NCBI GenBank assembly: GCA_003230195.1
Contig: QIHH01000052.1
Coordinates: forward strand, 1-7,946
Reading direction: 5' to 3'
DNA from: Gammaproteobacteria bacterium
Lineage (GTDB): Bacteria; Pseudomonadota; Gammaproteobacteria; SZUA-140
DNA length: 7,946 bases
Every line of letters begins with the position of its first letter. The stretch's first letter is position 1. Below are positions 5,059 through 7,946 of this stretch, piece by piece. The notes beneath the pieces are model-generated. The model ran no database searches and had not been told where the DNA came from. It worked only from the letters and a program-made list of their open reading frames with translations. The position numbers were made by a program, and so were the translations under genes.

Positions 5059-7170
5059 ATGATAAGAAATATTACGCTAATTACTCTGCTCGCCTGCGCT
5101 ACACTGCCGTTTTCTGTCGTCAGTGCGCCACTCACACCTGCGCCAGAACATAGCTTTTCAGCCGTGCTTGTGGCCAAATTCATCACTCAGTTCCACTATA
5201 AAAAGAACAAACTAGATGATACGCAATCGAAGGCTATCTTGAGCAAATATATCGATATCATGGATCCCAACCGAAATATCTTTACACAAAAGGATATCGA
5301 AAAATTCAACCTATATAGCAGTATCCTTGACGATGCCATTCGCGACGGCAACCTCTCACCAGCCTTTAGTATTTATCGGAAATACAACCAACGACGCATC
5401 GAACGCGCTGATTTTGCATTGCAGCGCCTCACACAAGCTTTCGACTTTACTATCGATGAACAATACCAGTTTGACCGCAGTGAATCATCATGGCCTAAAG
5501 ATAAAAAGGCACTAAATGAGATTTGGCGCAAACGTGTTAAAAATGACATTCTCACCCTTATTCTCTCTAAAAAAAGCGATGAAGAAATCCAAAAGAGACT
5601 CGATAAACGCTACAAACGCATCAAGACACGCAGCAAACAGGTAAAGCCAGAAGACGTTTATGAAGCCTTTATTAACGCCTATCTCATCACCATTGAGCCC
5701 CATACCGCCTATTTTTCACCGCGCACATCTGAAAATTTCAATATCAACATGCGTCTCTCACTAGAAGGGATTGGTGCCGTATTACAGACTGTCGGTGACT
5801 ATACTGTTGTTAAAAAAACCATCCCCGGTGGCCCAGCAGAGATGAGTGGACAGTTCCAGTCAGAAGACCGTATTAGCAGTGTCGGCCAGGGAGTCGATGG
5901 TAAAATGGAAGATGTGGTTGGCTGGCGCATTGGTGATGTCGTGGCACTGATTCGTGGTCCTAAAAACACAGTGGTACGACTACAACTGCTACCCAAAGGT
6001 AACGAAGATAGCCCCGGTAAAATTGTCACGATCACCCGTGATAAAATCAAGCTTGAAGAGCAACACGCTAAAAAATCAATTATAGAAGTACCAAATGGCA
6101 ACAGTACATCCCGCATTGGCGTGATCACAATCCCAACCTTCTACATGGACTTTGAAGCGGCCAGACATGGTGATAAAAATTATGTGAGCACCACACGCGA
6201 TACCCGAAAACTACTGAAAGAATTACAGGCAGAAAAAATTGATGGCCTAGTAATTAATCTTGCCAATAACGGCGGCGGCTCACTACCAGAGGCGATTTCT
6301 CTTACCGGTCTCTTTATAGAGTCAGGCCCTGTTGTTCAAGTGCGTGATAGCGAAAACAAGCTCGATATTAATGAAGATACTGACATCAGCATTGCCTACA
6401 GAGGACCAGTCATCGTTTTGGTCAATCGCTATAGTGCCTCGGCATCAGAGATTTTTGCAGGTGCCATGCAAGACTACGGGCGTGCCACCATCGTCGGCGA
6501 AACCACCTACGGCAAAGGCACCGTACAACAGGTGCTCGACTTAAACAGGCATGCGCCGCGTAATAGCCCCATCTTGGGGCAACTAAAACTTACCATGGCG
6601 CAGTTCTTCCGCGTCAATGGTGATAGCACTCAGAACCGCGGTGTCATCCCCGACATAAAATTTCCTACCGCCGAAAGCAGTTCTGAGCTTGGTGAAAGTG
6701 CATTAGATAATGCACTACCATGGGCCAGAATTGAAGCCGCAAATTATAAACCTTACGGTCTCATCCGCGATGATTTATCACCGATACAGGCACGTCATCT
6801 CGCCCGGATTAAGATAGATGAGGGTTTTCAATACCTGCAAGCACAGGCAGAGGTACGCAAAAAAGCACTCACTAAAACATCCGTCACACTGCTTAAAACA
6901 ACACGTAAAGAAGAGCGTAAAATACAACGCAATGAACGCCTGATTCGCCTCAATAAATTCCGTACCTCGATTGGTTTATCTGCGAATAAAATGAGTGACC
7001 TAGAAAATGATAATGAGGTCGCGAGCGCCGAAGATGAAAAGTTCTTAGATGAAGTCAAAAATATCCGGGTGAAAGAAGCTGCTGCGATTTTAGCCGACCT
7101 AATCACTCAATCTGACACAAACATTAAAGTTACCCAAAGCAACACTCAGGATAGTAATCAGAAAAATTAA
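5059..7170 (+). CDS. prc: Periplasmic tail-specific protease Prc (Tsp), S41 family
   Basis: Prc cleaves periplasmic proteins from their C termini, including murein hydrolases and SsrA-tagged proteins in E. coli. The 703 residues slightly exceed the E. coli length of 682. A hydrophobic signal peptide covers about 1-23, ending near VVSA, though a proline follows. Next are an N-terminal helical domain (about 30-225), a PDZ domain (about 231-313, GIGAVLQ and IPGGPAEMSG), the S41 protease core (about 345-540) and a lysine-rich helical C-terminal region (about 580-690). The Ser-Lys dyad is visible as S461 in SASASEIFAGAM and K486 in YGKGTVQQ, spaced 25 as in E. coli Prc, with D472 also kept. One oddity is N-L-A-N-N-G-G-G at 400-407, where relatives usually have Arg at position 402. 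AAGAAG (5045-5050) is a weak ribosome-binding site for the ATG at 5059. It appears intact and singly transcribed. No nlpI partner gene is in the window. Confidence 0.96.
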   Translation: MIRNITLITLLACATLPFSVVSAPLTPAPEHSFSAVLVAKFITQFHYKKNKLDDTQSKAILSKYIDIMDPNRNIFTQKDIEKFNLYSSILDDAIRDGNLSPAFSIYRKYNQRRIERADFALQRLTQAFDFTIDEQYQFDRSESSWPKDKKALNEIWRKRVKNDILTLILSKKSDEEIQKRLDKRYKRIKTRSKQVKPEDVYEAFINAYLITIEPHTAYFSPRTSENFNINMRLSLEGIGAVLQTVGDYTVVKKTIPGGPAEMSGQFQSEDRISSVGQGVDGKMEDVVGWRIGDVVALIRGPKNTVVRLQLLPKGNEDSPGKIVTITRDKIKLEEQHAKKSIIEVPNGNSTSRIGVITIPTFYMDFEAARHGDKNYVSTTRDTRKLLKELQAEKIDGLVINLANNGGGSLPEAISLTGLFIESGPVVQVRDSENKLDINEDTDISIAYRGPVIVLVNRYSASASEIFAGAMQDYGRATIVGETTYGKGTVQQVLDLNRHAPRNSPILGQLKLTMAQFFRVNGDSTQNRGVIPDIKFPTAESSSELGESALDNALPWARIEAANYKPYGLIRDDLSPIQARHLARIKIDEGFQYLQAQAEVRKKALTKTSVTLLKTTRKEERKIQRNERLIRLNKFRTSIGLSANKMSDLENDNEVASAEDEKFLDEVKNIRVKEAAAILADLITQSDTNIKVTQSNTQDSNQKN

Positions 7171-7190
7171 GTACAAAACCATCAAACCTG

Positions 7191-7221
7191 AAAAAACCTC
7201 AATAAGCATCATCTGTTGAGG
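7191..7221 (-). terminator. Intrinsic terminator of the phoX-like gene, between convergent genes
   Basis: CCTCAA (7197-7202) and TTGAGG (7216-7221) form a 6-bp stem, extendable by two weaker pairs. Read on the minus strand, the stem is followed by six T residues (7196-7191), giving a standard terminator for the phoX-like gene. On the plus strand the stem is followed only by CATTTATT, so it would end prc transcripts less efficiently. Confidence 0.7.
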
Positions 7222-7246
7222 CATTTATTAAGTGCGCCGTAAACAG

Positions 7247-7946
7247 CTATGAGCCAATAATCCCACCATCCACCCTAGTTAGCACAATGGTCGCATCTCG
7301 CGGCACCGTCACACCATTTTTAGCGGCAGGGAAATTAGCACGTGCTGGATCACCATTACCCGGATGCTGAATATTAATAAACATTGTACTGCGGTCTGGC
7401 GTCACGGTAATTCCGGTAATTTCAGCGTCCACCACCCCTGTAAACAGGCGTCGAATCTCACCCGTCAAGGTATCAGCCACCAACATTTGATTATTTAACC
7501 CATTTTTTTGGTCACCATCGGTCTGAATAAACAGGCGGCCATCGGGGTCAGCCCAAATCCCATCAGGGGCACTAAAGCTCTGCTCCGTTCCATGCGTAGC
7601 ATTGGCGATGATAAAAATATCCCACTCAAAAGTGGTACCGGTATGCTGTTCTGAATCGCGCCACTTAATGATATGTCCATCGTTATTGGGGGCCATTGGA
7701 TTCGCAGAATCCGCAGTGGTACGGCGGCTGTTATTGGTTAGCGTACAGTAGACTTCGCCATTAGGTGCAACGGTTATCCACTCTGGCCGGTCCATTGGGG
7801 TGGCACCCACAATATCAGCCGCAATTCGTGTATCAATCAACAATGCAGCCTGGCTCGCAAAACGTGCAGCCAATGCCGGGTTATCAATCGTCAGCGGTAA
7901 CCATTCACCGCTGCCATCATCATTAAACCGCGCCGCATAAAGCACA
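7247..7946 (-). CDS. PhoX-like (DUF839) phosphatase family protein, C-terminal part
   Basis: The gene is cut by the right edge; 233 codons, including the stop (TAG at 7249-7247), are visible. The first visible codon is GTG within running sequence (VLYAARFNDDGSGEWLPL) and is unlikely to be the true start, since PhoX proteins are usually several hundred residues long. Family sequence includes ARFNDDGSGEW, MDRPEWITVAPNGEVYCTLTNNS (MDRPEW at about 7795-7778), FSAPDGIWADPDGRLFIQTDG, and FINIQHPGNGD near the C terminus. PhoX enzymes are calcium- and iron-dependent, usually Tat-exported phosphatases that release phosphate from organic esters when phosphate is scarce. The glutamate in RPEW is in a region associated with metal binding in the family. 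The N terminus, signal peptide and any Pho box are outside the window. A DUF839 protein without proven phosphatase activity is the alternative. Confidence 0.85.
   Translation of the reverse strand, partial: VLYAARFNDDGSGEWLPLTIDNPALAARFASQAALLIDTRIAADIVGATPMDRPEWITVAPNGEVYCTLTNNSRRTTADSANPMAPNNDGHIIKWRDSEQHTGTTFEWDIFIIANATHGTEQSFSAPDGIWADPDGRLFIQTDGDQKNGLNNQMLVADTLTGEIRRLFTGVVDAEITGITVTPDRSTMFINIQHPGNGDPARANFPAAKNGVTVPRDATIVLTRVDGGIIGS

Noticed and set aside
5086..5097. Lipobox-like LLAC at Prc residues 10-13, suggesting a lipoprotein
   Set aside because: A signal peptide of only 12 residues would be too short, and the hydrophobic region continues past the cysteine.

Overview
The window carries ordinary chromosomal housekeeping genes, most likely from a gammaproteobacterium. 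The evidence is a RimO of the standard 441-residue length, a periplasmic tail-specific protease with the Prc architecture, a sodium-coupled AGCS amino-acid carrier and a PhoX/DUF839-type enzyme. Coding GC is moderate and the gaps are AT-rich. A marine or aquatic lifestyle would fit the Na+ symporter and PhoX, but that is inference and I cannot name a genus.

Layout from left to right. Positions 1-29 hold the probable start of a minus-strand gene that leaves the window. A 592-base gap (30-621) with short repeats and hairpins follows. Then come rimO (+, 622-1947), a doubtful 57-codon ORF (1958-2131), a small single-helix membrane protein of 38 residues (2083-2199) and a clear intrinsic terminator (2242-2270). 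Next is an AGCS-family Na+/alanine-type symporter (+, 2441-3787). The gap after it holds a possible 20-residue hydrophobic peptide on the minus strand (3803-3865). An RsuA/RluF-like pseudouridine synthase homologue (+, 4060-4779) follows, in which the expected catalytic Asp is Glu. Then comes prc (+, 5059-7170) behind a leader of about 105 bases containing a GC-rich hairpin. A hairpin (7191-7221) separates prc from the convergent 3' part of a phoX-like gene (-, 7247 to the window edge).

The genes do not form one pathway. RimO modifies ribosomal protein S12, and the RsuA/RluF-like protein belongs to an rRNA-modifying family. The symporter imports amino acids, Prc degrades periplasmic proteins, and PhoX-like proteins release phosphate from organic esters outside the cytoplasm. 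rimO and the 38-residue protein may share a transcript because no terminator is visible between them. The other genes look like separate transcription units.

I saw no CRISPR array, insertion sequence, tRNA, rRNA or phage gene, and no convincing new multi-gene system. The points most worth a second look are the Asp-to-Glu change in the pseudouridine-synthase homologue and the two very small hydrophobic ORFs with their own expression signals.
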